From: Candidatus Protochlamydia phocaeensis
GTDB taxonomy: Bacteria > Chlamydiota > Chlamydiia > Chlamydiales > Parachlamydiaceae
Direction: 5' to 3'
NCBI RefSeq assembly: GCF_001545115.1
Contig: NZ_FCNU01000021.1
Location: forward strand, 1-64,000
Length of the DNA: 64,000 bases
Shown: positions 37,112-46,622 of the stretch, piece by piece
Layout: the number at the start of each line of letters is the position of its first letter
Position numbering within the stretch: the first letter of the stretch is position 1
Made by a program: the position numbers and the translations under genes
Notes under the pieces: generated by a model
The model's database searches: none
The model's input: only the letters and a program-made list of their open reading frames with translations
What the model was told of the DNA's origin: nothing

Positions 37112-37855
37112 TTATTTTGCTCCCTTATTCTTTTCCGTATACTCGTCGATGCCCTTTACAATTCCCCAAGCCAAAGATTTTAAATAGGTAGGATCTTTTA
37201 AATTCTTCATTTCTGCTTCATTGGTCACAAATCCCCCTTCAATGAGGATAGCCGGCATAGTCGTCTCGCGGATAACCGCATAATTGCCATGCTTGACTCC
37301 TCGCGATTTCGCTTGAGTCTCCGCGACTGTATTTTTAAGAATCGCCTGTGCCAAGCGTTTGGATTTTTGCGCCCGCATTTTCTTTTCTTTAGACTGATAG
37401 AAATAGACCTCTATCCCTTGGGCTTGCGCACTCGGCGCTGAATTGTAATGGATGCTGACAAAGAGAGCCGGTTTTTTTTCATTTGCTAGCTGTGCACGTT
37501 TTTCCAAAGAGACGAATGTATCGTCTTCGCGCGTCATGATGACCTGGTAGCCCAGCTGCTGCAAGAAACCGCGAACAAATTGCGCTGTTACGAGATTGAG
37601 CGATTTTTCTTGATAGCGCGGCTTAGAAATCGATTGCGTTCCCACATCATGGCCTCCATGGCCGGGATCGATGACGATGAGAGATTTTTGAACAAGCAAA
37701 GGGGGCTTGACCGGATTAGCCAACTCTTTTGGCCCTAGCTGGGGAATTGAACCCGGCTTGGCTAGCGAAGCGTTGGAACGGTAGAGAGGCTGAGCGTACG
37801 CGTTTGATAAAACAACCAGCCAAATTAAGCTAAACAAGCTAATCAACCGAGACAT
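37112..37855 (-). CDS. amiA: N-acetylmuramoyl-L-alanine amidase (Amidase_3)
   Basis: ATG 37855 (MSRLISLFSLIWLVVLSNAYA) gives a clean signal peptide with a cleavage site after AYA, and an AAAGGT site precedes it. An upstream ATG at 37903 would overlap murE. The 247-residue enzyme carries IVIDPGHGGHDVGT with the zinc histidine, then LNLVTAQFVRG, VSIHYNSAPS and ILIEGGFVTNEAEM with the catalytic glutamate. It cleaves peptide stems from glycan in the periplasm and in chlamydiae helps to process septal peptidoglycan. It corresponds to CT268. Confidence 0.94.
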   Translation of the reverse strand: MSRLISLFSLIWLVVLSNAYAQPLYRSNASLAKPGSIPQLGPKELANPVKPPLLVQKSLIVIDPGHGGHDVGTQSISKPRYQEKSLNLVTAQFVRGFLQQLGYQVIMTREDDTFVSLEKRAQLANEKKPALFVSIHYNSAPSAQAQGIEVYFYQSKEKKMRAQKSKRLAQAILKNTVAETQAKSRGVKHGNYAVIRETTMPAILIEGGFVTNEAEMKNLKDPTYLKSLAWGIVKGIDEYTEKNKGAK

Positions 37856-37863
37856 GCTTACCT

Positions 37864-39363
37864 TTATATACAAGAATGAGACTGATGAGCGAGCTGGGAG
37901 CAAATATCGGCTGCCACTTTGGCATCATCAAATTCAATTGTTTTATGCGCAAAAATTTGATAAGCCTCATGGCCTTTGCCTGCAATTAAGATCATATCTT
38001 CCGGTTGAGCGATTTCTATCGCCTTCTGAATCGCCTGCCGACGATCCACCTCTACCAGATAAGAGTCTTTTTGCTTAAATCCCTGTATGATCTCTTGGCA
38101 AATTTTCTGAGGATCTTCCGAACGCGGATTGTCTGAAGTGACAATGCTCAAATCAGAATATTTCTCGCTTACTTCTGCCATTTTAGGGCGCTTCGTTTTA
38201 TCGCGGTCTCCACCGCAGCCAAAAACAGTAATCACCCTGCCCTTCTTAATTTCTTTTAAAGTTTCCAACACATTGGCCAGCGCATCATCCGAATGGGCAA
38301 AATCCACATAGATTTTTAATCCCAATTCATTTTGCACAGGTTCCAAGCGCCCTTTAACAGATGGCAAATTGGCCATTTTCTGAATAATAGCCTCTAAAGA
38401 AATTCCTTGAGTCAAAAGTACCCCCATGGATGCCAAACAATTATAGACGTTGAAACGTCCTGCAAAAGGCCAAAAGGCCTTTATTGTCTGTCCTCGATAA
38501 GTAACGTTGGCATGCGTTCCCTGCCGGCCCAATTGAATATCCGAGGCATATAAATCGGCCATGGGATTTAAGCCATAAGAAAGCTGGATGGCTGAACAGT
38601 TTTTAAGTACACATTCACTCCAGGGGCTGTCTTGATTGATTACTGCGTATTTGGGAGAGGATTTTTTTCTCGTATACTTGCCAAGCTGGCTAAAGAGCTT
38701 GTTTTTAGCCTCACAATAACTTTCCATGGTCTGATGATAGTCTAAATGATCCAAGGTTAAATTGGAAAAAACAGCCACATCGAAGTCGATTTTATCGACG
38801 CGCCCTTGATCGAGGGCATGAGACGTCACTTCCATAACAGCCGAGCGGCATCCATTGGCGCGCATTTCGCGCAGCATTTTATGGTTCATAGTCACTTCAG
38901 GAGTAGTGCGGCAAGCCTGATAGCGGTGGGTTCCGACAATATACTCAATCGTTCCTATCAATCCGCAAGGCCCTCGGAATTCATCCAATAAATTTTTGAT
39001 AATAAAAGAGGTCGTTGTCTTGCCATTTGTCCCTGTGATGCCGACCATCAATAATTCATCGGACGGATGCTGATAAAATTCCGCTGCTAGAGTCCCCTCG
39101 ATTTCCGCTATGCGCGGATGAATGATTTGAACGGCTTGCTTAAGGGAAGGATCGAAAAGATCGGTTAAAATAGCGCAGGCGCCCGCTTCAATTGCTTCGG
39201 GAATATATTGTCCTCCATCATGTGTCTTCCCCTTCTTGGCAATAAAAAGATTGCCGGGAGCCACTAGCTTCGAGTTTGCGCTGATACCAGTAATGGAAAT
39301 TTCTTTAGATCCCTTAATTTGATAATCGGAGACCTCTTTTAGCAATTTTTTTAATTTCATCAT
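37864..39363 (-). CDS. murE: UDP-MurNAc-tripeptide synthetase MurE
   Basis: The 499-residue ligase has the ATP loop GITGTNGKTTTSF (108-120) and the substrate signature TSDNPRSEDP near residue 410. DNPR marks enzymes that add meso-diaminopimelate, so this organism should make mDAP-type stems. It corresponds to CT269. amiA follows it after eight bases, and pbp3 precedes it by about 107 bp. Confidence 0.95.
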   Translation of the reverse strand: MMKLKKLLKEVSDYQIKGSKEISITGISANSKLVAPGNLFIAKKGKTHDGGQYIPEAIEAGACAILTDLFDPSLKQAVQIIHPRIAEIEGTLAAEFYQHPSDELLMVGITGTNGKTTTSFIIKNLLDEFRGPCGLIGTIEYIVGTHRYQACRTTPEVTMNHKMLREMRANGCRSAVMEVTSHALDQGRVDKIDFDVAVFSNLTLDHLDYHQTMESYCEAKNKLFSQLGKYTRKKSSPKYAVINQDSPWSECVLKNCSAIQLSYGLNPMADLYASDIQLGRQGTHANVTYRGQTIKAFWPFAGRFNVYNCLASMGVLLTQGISLEAIIQKMANLPSVKGRLEPVQNELGLKIYVDFAHSDDALANVLETLKEIKKGRVITVFGCGGDRDKTKRPKMAEVSEKYSDLSIVTSDNPRSEDPQKICQEIIQGFKQKDSYLVEVDRRQAIQKAIEIAQPEDMILIAGKGHEAYQIFAHKTIEFDDAKVAADICSQLAHQSHSCI

Positions 39364-39470
39364 GAGCGCCTATTAAATCCACCTATCTATATTTGTATGG
39401 AATGATAAACTTATCCGATCATTTTTAGGGCATGTCCTTTAGCCAAGCAATTCCTTAATCGAATAAGGCG

Positions 39471-41501
39471 TTATTTACCAACTCGATGAACCTTATTCCA
39501 TTTATTGTATATTTCTTGCAACTTTCTCGTTTCCGGCATCCATTCCGTTTTTTCAAGATTGCTTCGCGGATCTCCATAAGGATAGCCATAAGGATCGTCT
39601 GTCGGAATGCCTAAATACTCCAATGAACGTTTGGCTATCTCGCGGAAAACGGTAGCTGTACAATTTCCCCCATTGTGATTTTTTCCAATGCCGGGAGTAT
39701 AGCCATATTCTGGTTCATCCATCGTCACAGCCAGCACAAATGCCGGATTTTTAACAGGAGTGAACCCTGCAAAAGTCGGACAGTACAGCGTTTCTGAATA
39801 GACGCCATTGACAATTTTTTTAGGCGTACTTGTCTTCCCCACTTCCGTATATCCCGGAACGTCTGCCCGGATAGCCGTTCCTCCCGGTTTCGTGACATAG
39901 CGCATAGATTGCACGACGCGCTGAACAATATCTTCATCTAATACACGGGGAAACTGCTTTAGGCGTTCCTCTGTCGTATTATCAACTAGTACATACTCTT
40001 CTCCATTGCGGTCCCTTTTAACGATGCGGCGAACCAAGGTCGGGCTGACAAGAAAGCCGCCATTAGCCAAAACAGAATAAGCGCGCAATAACTGCAAGCT
40101 GGTGACTTGAATATTATGCCCCATGGCAAGCGAGAAAGGCGTGGGAATAGACCATTCTAGAGCGCCATTCGGATGATATTTACCGGGAGTCGGCAATACT
40201 CCCGGACTCTCCGCCGGCAGCTCAATATGCGTTTTTTGACCGAATCCAAATAGCTGAAGCTGCCGGCGATACCACTCATTTCCTAGGCGCGCAACGATTT
40301 TCTCGGCTAAACGCCCCATATAGATATTAGAGGATTTTTGCATCCCCATATCCATATTCAGATAGTAATGCAAGCTGGTATCGGTAATTGGCTTGGAACG
40401 GCCCGGAAAACGTCCATTGCTCGTTGCCATCTTTTCTTCCGGAGAAAAAAGTTCCTTTTCTCCCTTTTGCCTCAAATATTTATTGGCTTTTAAAGCCACA
40501 GCGACGGTGAAAGGCTTAAAGACGGAACCAGGCTCATTGGCATCTGTAATTGCCTTGACTTTTGTGTGCTCAACCGATTGCAGATCGTTGAAATAATTTT
40601 GATAGTCGGGAGGATAAAAAAAAGGATATTGTGCAAGGGCTAGGATCTCTCCCGTTCGAGGGTCCATCATCGCAGCCCATCCGCCTTTTGCCTTGCATCT
40701 TTTGACTCCTCTTTCGATTTCTTCTTCCGCAATGGCTTGCAGGCAAGGATTGATAGTCAAGTAAATATCCGCTCCATGATCCGGATAGTCGATTACTTCT
40801 CCCGTCTCTAAAGAATTTCGCGGAGAACGCATCAGCCGCCTTTTCCCCTGCTTGCCTTGCAAATAAGAATTGAAATAGAGCTCCAGCCCGCCTGTCGGCA
40901 ACGCTTGATGAGTCGCCTCATCTTTATGTTTTTGAATGGTGTGCAAGACTTGCCCAAGCAGCTTTCCAAAAGGGTAGGAACGCTGATAGTCTTTAATAAA
41001 AAAAAGGGCATTCCGCGCAATCTTGTGCTGCTTGGCATAGCCTTGCCACCACTTGTAGATCGCCTGATAGGTTTCCTTGTCCAGCCACATGGCCAGCTTG
41101 CGGCTGCGGGTCTGCTTATCAAACTGTTGGCGGAAGACAGGCCTTTCGGCAAGGGGCACATCCAACGAAGCGCTTAAATAATCAGAAATATCCTCTTTAA
41201 GAAGAGAGGGAATGGACTCAGGATCAATGTATAAATGGAATTTTGGAACATCCATGACAAATGGCTGTGGATTGGCTAAATGCCCCTTTTTAATAAAAGG
41301 ATTGGAATAAAACGTCCCGCGGATAAAAGGCTCTTTGACGATAAAAAAATGCTGCTTCTGTGCTTGCTGGGCCCATTTTTTACCTTCTAGGATTTGAATG
41401 TTATAAAATTGGGCAATCAGAAGGGAAAATAAAACAAAGAGAAACAAGGCAATCCAAACAAGCCTGCTGCGTTCTGAAGAGTGAATAGGTACATTCGACA
41501 T
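39471..41501 (-). CDS. Penicillin-binding protein 3 / FtsI-type transpeptidase
   Basis: The 676-residue class B PBP has an N-terminal anchor (LVWIALFLFVLFSLLIAQFY), a dimerisation domain and a transpeptidase domain. EPGSVFKPF holds the nucleophile SxxK. KSSNIYM gives SxN. VGKTSTPKK occupies the KTG position, so the Gly is Ser. The length is somewhat above that of E. coli FtsI (about 590). In chlamydiae it drives septal peptidoglycan synthesis without FtsZ. It corresponds to CT270. The KTS triad member is unusual and may alter beta-lactam affinity. Confidence 0.93.
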   Translation of the reverse strand: MSNVPIHSSERSRLVWIALFLFVLFSLLIAQFYNIQILEGKKWAQQAQKQHFFIVKEPFIRGTFYSNPFIKKGHLANPQPFVMDVPKFHLYIDPESIPSLLKEDISDYLSASLDVPLAERPVFRQQFDKQTRSRKLAMWLDKETYQAIYKWWQGYAKQHKIARNALFFIKDYQRSYPFGKLLGQVLHTIQKHKDEATHQALPTGGLELYFNSYLQGKQGKRRLMRSPRNSLETGEVIDYPDHGADIYLTINPCLQAIAEEEIERGVKRCKAKGGWAAMMDPRTGEILALAQYPFFYPPDYQNYFNDLQSVEHTKVKAITDANEPGSVFKPFTVAVALKANKYLRQKGEKELFSPEEKMATSNGRFPGRSKPITDTSLHYYLNMDMGMQKSSNIYMGRLAEKIVARLGNEWYRRQLQLFGFGQKTHIELPAESPGVLPTPGKYHPNGALEWSIPTPFSLAMGHNIQVTSLQLLRAYSVLANGGFLVSPTLVRRIVKRDRNGEEYVLVDNTTEERLKQFPRVLDEDIVQRVVQSMRYVTKPGGTAIRADVPGYTEVGKTSTPKKIVNGVYSETLYCPTFAGFTPVKNPAFVLAVTMDEPEYGYTPGIGKNHNGGNCTATVFREIAKRSLEYLGIPTDDPYGYPYGDPRSNLEKTEWMPETRKLQEIYNKWNKVHRVGK

Positions 41502-41521
41502 AATTGATCTGGTAAATAACT

Positions 41522-41821
41522 CTATTCTTCGTTTGCATCCACGGTTTCTTCGGGCACCATTAATATCATCGTCAAAGGCGGATGCTTGAGATGGCCGAAT
41601 TCAGGCTTTCGCGCTAGCTCCATCAGGTGTAGAGGGCTTTCGAAGCGCTCTATACTGTATTGCAGCTCCAAATTTTCTTCTTGGATTTCCTTTAATTCTT
41701 TCGTGACAGCAGGGATGGACAGCCTCAGCTCTGTCAATTCATTGAGTTTATCAATGTATTTATAGAGCGTAATTCCAGCAATTAAAATGCAGACAAGCAG
41801 GCGGATGAGAAGCCCCATCAT
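41522..41821 (-). CDS. FtsL-like division protein
   Basis: ATG 41821 (or 41818) follows a GAGGGA site and lies just after the rsmH stop, while a longer frame would overlap rsmH. The protein of about 99 residues has one transmembrane helix (LLIRLLVCILIAGITLYKYI). A coiled coil follows (LNELTELRLSIPAVTKELKEI...). This is the architecture and genomic position of FtsL, between rsmH and the class B PBP. It corresponds to CT271. Sequence identity with known FtsL is not visible by eye, as is usual for this fast-evolving protein. Confidence 0.8.
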   Translation of the reverse strand: MMGLLIRLLVCILIAGITLYKYIDKLNELTELRLSIPAVTKELKEIQEENLELQYSIERFESPLHLMELARKPEFGHLKHPPLTMILMVPEETVDANEE

Positions 41822-41825
41822 TCCC

Positions 41826-42767
41826 TCATATTTTTTCAATAACCCGCAACTTAGCACTGCGACTGCGCGGATTACCCGCTACTTCTTCTTCCGTGGGAAC
41901 CACCGGCTTTTTGGTTATTAAAGAAACAGTAGGCTCTTTGTCGCGGAACAAGCCGCTTCCCAGTCCAACCGTATCCCATTTGTCGCTTGCCGCCAGCCTC
42001 ATCTGCGTTTTAACAAGACGGTCCTCTAAACTATGAAAACTGATAACGGCCAAACGTCCTTTTGGAGATAAATACTCAATAGCTTTGGGCAATAGCTGCT
42101 CCAACACATCCAATTCCCCATTCACGCAAATGCGAAGCGCCTGAAAAATAAGAGTCAAAGGATTAATCCCTTTTTTAGGATTCCAGGGCAAAACAGGTCT
42201 CAGAGCTACCGCCAAATCGACCGTCGTCTGGAAAGGCTTTATTTTTCTAGCCTGAACAATCGCGTGCGCAGCTGCGCGCCATTTCTTCTCTTCGCCATAT
42301 TCGCGGAAAATGCGGCCTAATTCCTGCTCGGACCAGGTATTGACAATGTCAGCAGCCGTAAGAGGCCCTTGCGGATTCATGCGCATGTCCAACGGACCTT
42401 CGCGAGAAAAACTGAATCCCCTTTCTGCTTGGTCAAGCTGCATAGAAGAGACGCCTAAATCGACGAGTATGCCTTGCATGTTTGCAAGACCCAACTCTTT
42501 TAAAAATTGATCGAATTGAGAAAAATTGCCCTGCCTTAATTGAATTTTATCCTTCCAAGGCTCCAGCCGAGCGCCGGCCAAAGCTAACGCTTGAGGATCT
42601 TGATCGATGCCTAAGTAGCACTTAATTTCAGGATGTCTTCTAAGAAGCGCTTCCGCATGACCGCCCGCTCCAAGCGTGCCATCTACAAATACCGTTAATG
42701 CGGTCGCTTCAAAAGCCTGCAAGACTTCATCTAATAAAACAGAACGATGAGGGACAGATGTATTCAT
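41826..42767 (-). CDS. rsmH: 16S rRNA (cytosine-1402-N4) methyltransferase RsmH
   Basis: The 313-residue enzyme has VFVDGTLGAGGHAEALL (SAM motif I), YLGIDQDPQAL, GILVDLGVSSMQLDQAERGF and RLAVISFHSLEDRLVK. It methylates C1402 of 16S rRNA. It heads the cell-wall/division operon, as mraW does in other bacteria, and corresponds to CT272. Confidence 0.96.
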   Translation of the reverse strand: MNTSVPHRSVLLDEVLQAFEATALTVFVDGTLGAGGHAEALLRRHPEIKCYLGIDQDPQALALAGARLEPWKDKIQLRQGNFSQFDQFLKELGLANMQGILVDLGVSSMQLDQAERGFSFSREGPLDMRMNPQGPLTAADIVNTWSEQELGRIFREYGEEKKWRAAAHAIVQARKIKPFQTTVDLAVALRPVLPWNPKKGINPLTLIFQALRICVNGELDVLEQLLPKAIEYLSPKGRLAVISFHSLEDRLVKTQMRLAASDKWDTVGLGSGLFRDKEPTVSLITKKPVVPTEEEVAGNPRSRSAKLRVIEKI

Positions 42768-43106
42768 AATTTAAATAAGTAAATAGCCATAAGATGATCG
42801 AAGAATACTATTTTGCTTATAGAAGAGAGTTTAAGTCCAGTCTTTAGAGAGTTTCCCTGAATTTATCATCGCCTATACTCCCATTCTTTTCTTCGCATCG
42901 TAAGGCAATTAGCAATGCGACGAGAACCTCTTAGCATAAAGAATAATTTTTTATGACAAAGCGAATTCAAAAAAAAAAAAATAATACAAGCAAATAAATA
43001 GAATAGGAAATTAAGTATTCCCTTGATTGAATTAAATTATTATAATCATTCCGCGTTCTATTATTTGGTTATTAATTAATATCTTATTAAAAAATTAAGG
43101 AATTCC
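42768..43106. other. AT-rich intergenic region, partly duplicated at 44500-44641
   Basis: No gene is seen. The last 140 bases before ATG 43107 (from AATTCAAAAAAAA) recur upstream of the paralogue at 44642, with shared AATAGAATAGGAAATTAA and TTAAATTATTATAAT. The promoter of the pair is probably within this part. Confidence 0.6.
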
Positions 43107-44387
43107 ATGCTTAATCTTAATACTTCAAATTATATTCTCTCTCAAGATCCGCTTGCCTATGGCGGCCAGCAACGCGATTATATTCAAAAACGAGACGCAG
43201 CCATTGCCCGGCAGCTTATTTGTCTGGAAAAAGCTATAGAAGAAAAAAGGGATTTAAAACAGTTCTTCCACCAGGCTCTTTCTTCTTTTGCTCAGACACG
43301 CCACGAGCTGGCCATTTCCCACGGAACAGAGGAAGCCCATTATTTTGGAAGGAGAAGATGGGATGTCATCGACGATATGTCCCATACAGGTTTAGCAGGA
43401 AAATATGGAGCGTTCAATCCAAAAATCACGCATTTTTTGAGCAAATTGCTTAAGAATGAAATTCCACTCGAAGGCAAACCACATAAAAATAAATTTAAAA
43501 CGGAAACATTGTGTTTGGGCAGACGATGCTCTTTCGAGGTAGAAATCTTAGATGCTCAAAACTTAGCCGATAGGGAATGGGACAGCTATCCCCCCAGTTA
43601 TATAAAACAAGTCGATGAAGACCCAAACGTAAAAGCCATGCCTGAAGTCAATCAAGTCGATGAAAATCATTATCCTCCCACCTTAGAAGAACAACACATC
43701 ATCGATACCTTTAAGCAAATGGTCAAGTACGTCAAGCAAAAGCATACGGCATTCTATATTCATGGAAAAGTCAACTATGCGCTTAAGGGACTGGCGGATT
43801 CCTTCCCCTCCCCTCAAAAAATATTTACTACAGATGGAGTTAGGTTTATTGGAAATACGGATTATCTTAAGTCCCTTTTCCTATTTGGAAAGGTGCGCCT
43901 GGAAATGAACGGCAAAATGTACGCCTTATCGGAATACATCACCTGGACCTACCAAGATCATCAAACCGATCCGGTAGAAAGAATCAAGCGCTCTGTCGTC
44001 GTCATCATGCACCAAGATCAGTTTCTCATTGATGAGACCCTAGAAGAGACGGCAAAACTTTTTGAAAAAGCCATGCAATGGGATTCTTCTACAGGAGATA
44101 GGCAAGCGTTCATGGAGCAAGTGGCCCTCATCCGCTATTTATTTGCCCATTGCATGCCCTATCAAAGAGGATCGGCAGCTATCGGCGAATGGCTGGAAAA
44201 GCTCATTTATCAATCCAAAGGCTTTGCTTGCGAACACAATAGCCAAACATTGGGCGATATGGAAGCGTTGGCAGCGCCTCTTCTCTCCGATTTTTTAAAA
44301 GTCTATGAAACCACTATCAACTTATCAAAATTAGATAGCGTGACATCTCTTGTGAATAAAACGCTTTCTATACATTCAAATCAATAA
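43107..44387 (+). CDS. Lineage-specific protein, first of a tandem pair
   Basis: The 426-residue product is not recognised. It has no signal peptide or membrane segment. Its N-terminal ~120 residues (LSQDPLAYGGQQRDYIQKRD ... HGTEEAHYFGRRRWDV) and last 180 residues are nearly the same as in the neighbour at 44642. The middle (about 120-250) is diverged. Conserved in both are KMYALSEYITW, VVVIMHQDQFLIDETLEE and CMPYQRGSAAIGEWLEKLIY. It looks cytosolic or secreted by a non-Sec route, with an unknown role. The upstream region was duplicated with the gene. Confidence 0.65.
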   Translation: MLNLNTSNYILSQDPLAYGGQQRDYIQKRDAAIARQLICLEKAIEEKRDLKQFFHQALSSFAQTRHELAISHGTEEAHYFGRRRWDVIDDMSHTGLAGKYGAFNPKITHFLSKLLKNEIPLEGKPHKNKFKTETLCLGRRCSFEVEILDAQNLADREWDSYPPSYIKQVDEDPNVKAMPEVNQVDENHYPPTLEEQHIIDTFKQMVKYVKQKHTAFYIHGKVNYALKGLADSFPSPQKIFTTDGVRFIGNTDYLKSLFLFGKVRLEMNGKMYALSEYITWTYQDHQTDPVERIKRSVVVIMHQDQFLIDETLEETAKLFEKAMQWDSSTGDRQAFMEQVALIRYLFAHCMPYQRGSAAIGEWLEKLIYQSKGFACEHNSQTLGDMEALAAPLLSDFLKVYETTINLSKLDSVTSLVNKTLSIHSNQ

Positions 44388-44641
44388 GCCTATCAACAGC
44401 AGCTGCTCTCTCGCAGCTGCCTTCCCTTTTCGGGTCAAATTTAAGTTTTAGTATTCCCTCTTAACATTTATAACTTGAGTTTGGAGTCTTTTGCCTTTTA
44501 TACAGTAAATTCAAAAAAAATAATGCAATCAAATAAATAGAATAGGAAATTAACTATTCCTTTGATTTAATTAAATTATTATAATTATTCCACATTCTAT
44601 TAGTCATTAACTAACATCTTATTAACAAATTGAGAAATTCC

Positions 44642-45934
44642 ATGCTTAATCTTAATCCTTCCAATTATATCCTGTCTCAAGAACCGCTTGCCTATGGCGG
44701 CCAGCAAGGCGACTATATTCAAAAGCGAGACGCAGCTATTGCCCGGCAGCTTATTTATCTGGAAAAAGCTGTAGAAGAAAAAGGGGATTTAAAACAGTTC
44801 TTTCACCAGGCCCTTTCTTCTTTTGCTCAGACACGCCACGAGCTGGCTATTTCCCACGGAACAGAAGAAGGCCATTATTTTGGAAGGAGAAGATGGGATG
44901 TCTTAGGAGATGTCTCTCATACAGCGATATCGGGAAGATACGGAGCGTTCAATTCAAAAATCACGCAGTTTTTGAGCGAATTGCTTAAAAATCACATTCC
45001 GCTTAAAGGCAGATTACAGAAAAATACCTTTAAAACAGAAACGTCTTGTCTGGAGAGAAAGTGCTCTTTCGAGGTGGAAATCTTAGATGCTCAAGACTTA
45101 GCTGAGAGAGAATTGGACCGCCTTATTCCTAGTTATATAGAAAAAGTCCAAGGAGATCCAAATATAAAAGACCTGCCAGAAATTGAGCAAGCCGATGTCG
45201 ATGACAAAAACTATCCTCCTACCCTAAAAGAGCAAAAAATCATCGATGCCTTTAAACAAAACTTCAAGTATGTCAAGCAGAAGCATGCTGCGTTCTATAT
45301 TCATGGAAAATTCGCCTATATTCTTAGAGAAATCTCTAATTCCTTTCCTTATTCTCAAAAGATTTTAACTCCGGAAGGCGTCCAGATAAAAAAGAATGCA
45401 GATTATCTTAAATCCCTTTTCTTATTCGGAAAGGTGCGCCTAGAAATGAACGGCAAGATGTACGCCCTTTCGGAATACGTGACCTGGTCCCACCAAGATC
45501 TTCGAACCGATCCGGTGGAAAGAATCAAGCGCTCCGTCGTCGTCATTATGCACCAAGATCAGTTTCTCATTGACGAAACGCTAGAAGAGATTGCAAGAAT
45601 TTTTGAGAAAGCCATGCAATGGGATTCCTCTACTGGAGATAAACAAGCATTCATACAGCAAGTGGCCCTCATCCGCTATTTATTTGCCCATTGCATGCCC
45701 TACCAAAGAGGATCGGCAGCTATCGGCGAATGGCTAGAAAAACTCATTTATCAAGCCAAAGGCTTTGCTTGCGAACATAGCAGCCATACGCTGGGCGATA
45801 TGGAAGCGTTAGCGGCGCCTCTCCTTCCAGACTTCTTAAAAGTCTATGAAACCACCATCAACTTATCAAAACTAAACAGCGTAGCGGCTCTTGCGAATGA
45901 AACCGAAACGCTTTCCCTTTATTCAAACCGATAA
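44642..45934 (+). CDS. Lineage-specific protein, second of a tandem pair
   Basis: ATG 44642 aligns with the start of the upstream paralogue. An in-frame TTG at 44630 is the alternative. The 430-residue product keeps MLNLNxSNYILSQxPLAYGG at the start and the same C-terminal domain. It diverges between about residues 120 and 250, where the two copies differ in charge and small indels. This pattern of conserved ends with a variable centre suggests that the middle has been under different selection. Function is unknown. Confidence 0.65.
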   Translation: MLNLNPSNYILSQEPLAYGGQQGDYIQKRDAAIARQLIYLEKAVEEKGDLKQFFHQALSSFAQTRHELAISHGTEEGHYFGRRRWDVLGDVSHTAISGRYGAFNSKITQFLSELLKNHIPLKGRLQKNTFKTETSCLERKCSFEVEILDAQDLAERELDRLIPSYIEKVQGDPNIKDLPEIEQADVDDKNYPPTLKEQKIIDAFKQNFKYVKQKHAAFYIHGKFAYILREISNSFPYSQKILTPEGVQIKKNADYLKSLFLFGKVRLEMNGKMYALSEYVTWSHQDLRTDPVERIKRSVVVIMHQDQFLIDETLEEIARIFEKAMQWDSSTGDKQAFIQQVALIRYLFAHCMPYQRGSAAIGEWLEKLIYQAKGFACEHSSHTLGDMEALAAPLLPDFLKVYETTINLSKLNSVAALANETETLSLYSNR

Positions 45935-46170
45935 GCCGCCCTTCGGCAGCGACGAGTAAGGAGCTGCCTTTTCTTCGCTCGAATCCAATCAAAATTGCGA
46001 GAAAAGAGATTTTCCCTTTCCATTAAAACCGCTTGTTCAGTAAAATTAGATTTTTAATTCTATCACATTATTAAAATTATAGATTATAATTAGTAGTAAA
46101 TTTTACTAAAAAATGTAATAACTGTTAAAATAGACTATGAAAAGTAATACTTTTCAAAGTAGGTGATCGT

Positions 46171-46620
46171 ATGACAACCATTGATAAGCTAGACATCGGC
46201 ATTTATATTCAATATGCGCGCCGGACACAGTTGATCGAGCAGATCAATCAGCAATATCACTTAGACGAAGCGGCGTCGATTCCTCCCCAGATCCTGTTAG
46301 TCGACATTTATCCGAAATTATCGGAAATGGATCTTCTGTTGGGAGTTATCCCCGTTCAGACGCCTTGGGCCTACTTTTTTCCTCCCCCTCGTTTCCGTTA
46401 TCAACGCCGCTCTCCTTTTGGATTTTTCCGTGTCGCCCCTAGTTTGGGGTCTTTTGAAGAAGAAGATGAAGACGAGAAAAAATTAGAAGAAGTAATCTGC
46501 GAATCGGATAGTGAAGAGAAGGAAAAATCAGCGCTTAAAGCTTGCTTTGCTCAAATAGATAAGATTAATAATTGGCTAAGCTTTATTGTAGGGCGAGTAG
46601 GTCAGTTCTTACAAGGATAA
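46171..46620 (+). CDS. Conserved chlamydial hypothetical (CT273 position)
   Basis: The 149-residue protein lies between the rsmH cluster and a TPR gene, as CT273 does. It starts MTTIDKLDIGIYIQYARRTQ and has a proline/aromatic patch (PWAYFFPPPRFRYQRR). It then becomes strongly acidic (FEEEDEDEKKLEEVICESDSE) before a helical end. A GTAGGTGAT site precedes the ATG. No known domain is visible. It is followed two bases later by the TPR gene, so the two form an operon. Confidence 0.7.
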   Translation: MTTIDKLDIGIYIQYARRTQLIEQINQQYHLDEAASIPPQILLVDIYPKLSEMDLLLGVIPVQTPWAYFFPPPRFRYQRRSPFGFFRVAPSLGSFEEEDEDEKKLEEVICESDSEEKEKSALKACFAQIDKINNWLSFIVGRVGQFLQG

Positions 46621-46622
46621 TC

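Noticed and set aside
43020..43050. Sigma-70 promoter TTGATT...TATAAT before the first tandem paralogue
   Set aside because: The spacer is only 12 bases, too short for a normal promoter. In this AT-rich region TATAAT occurs by chance.
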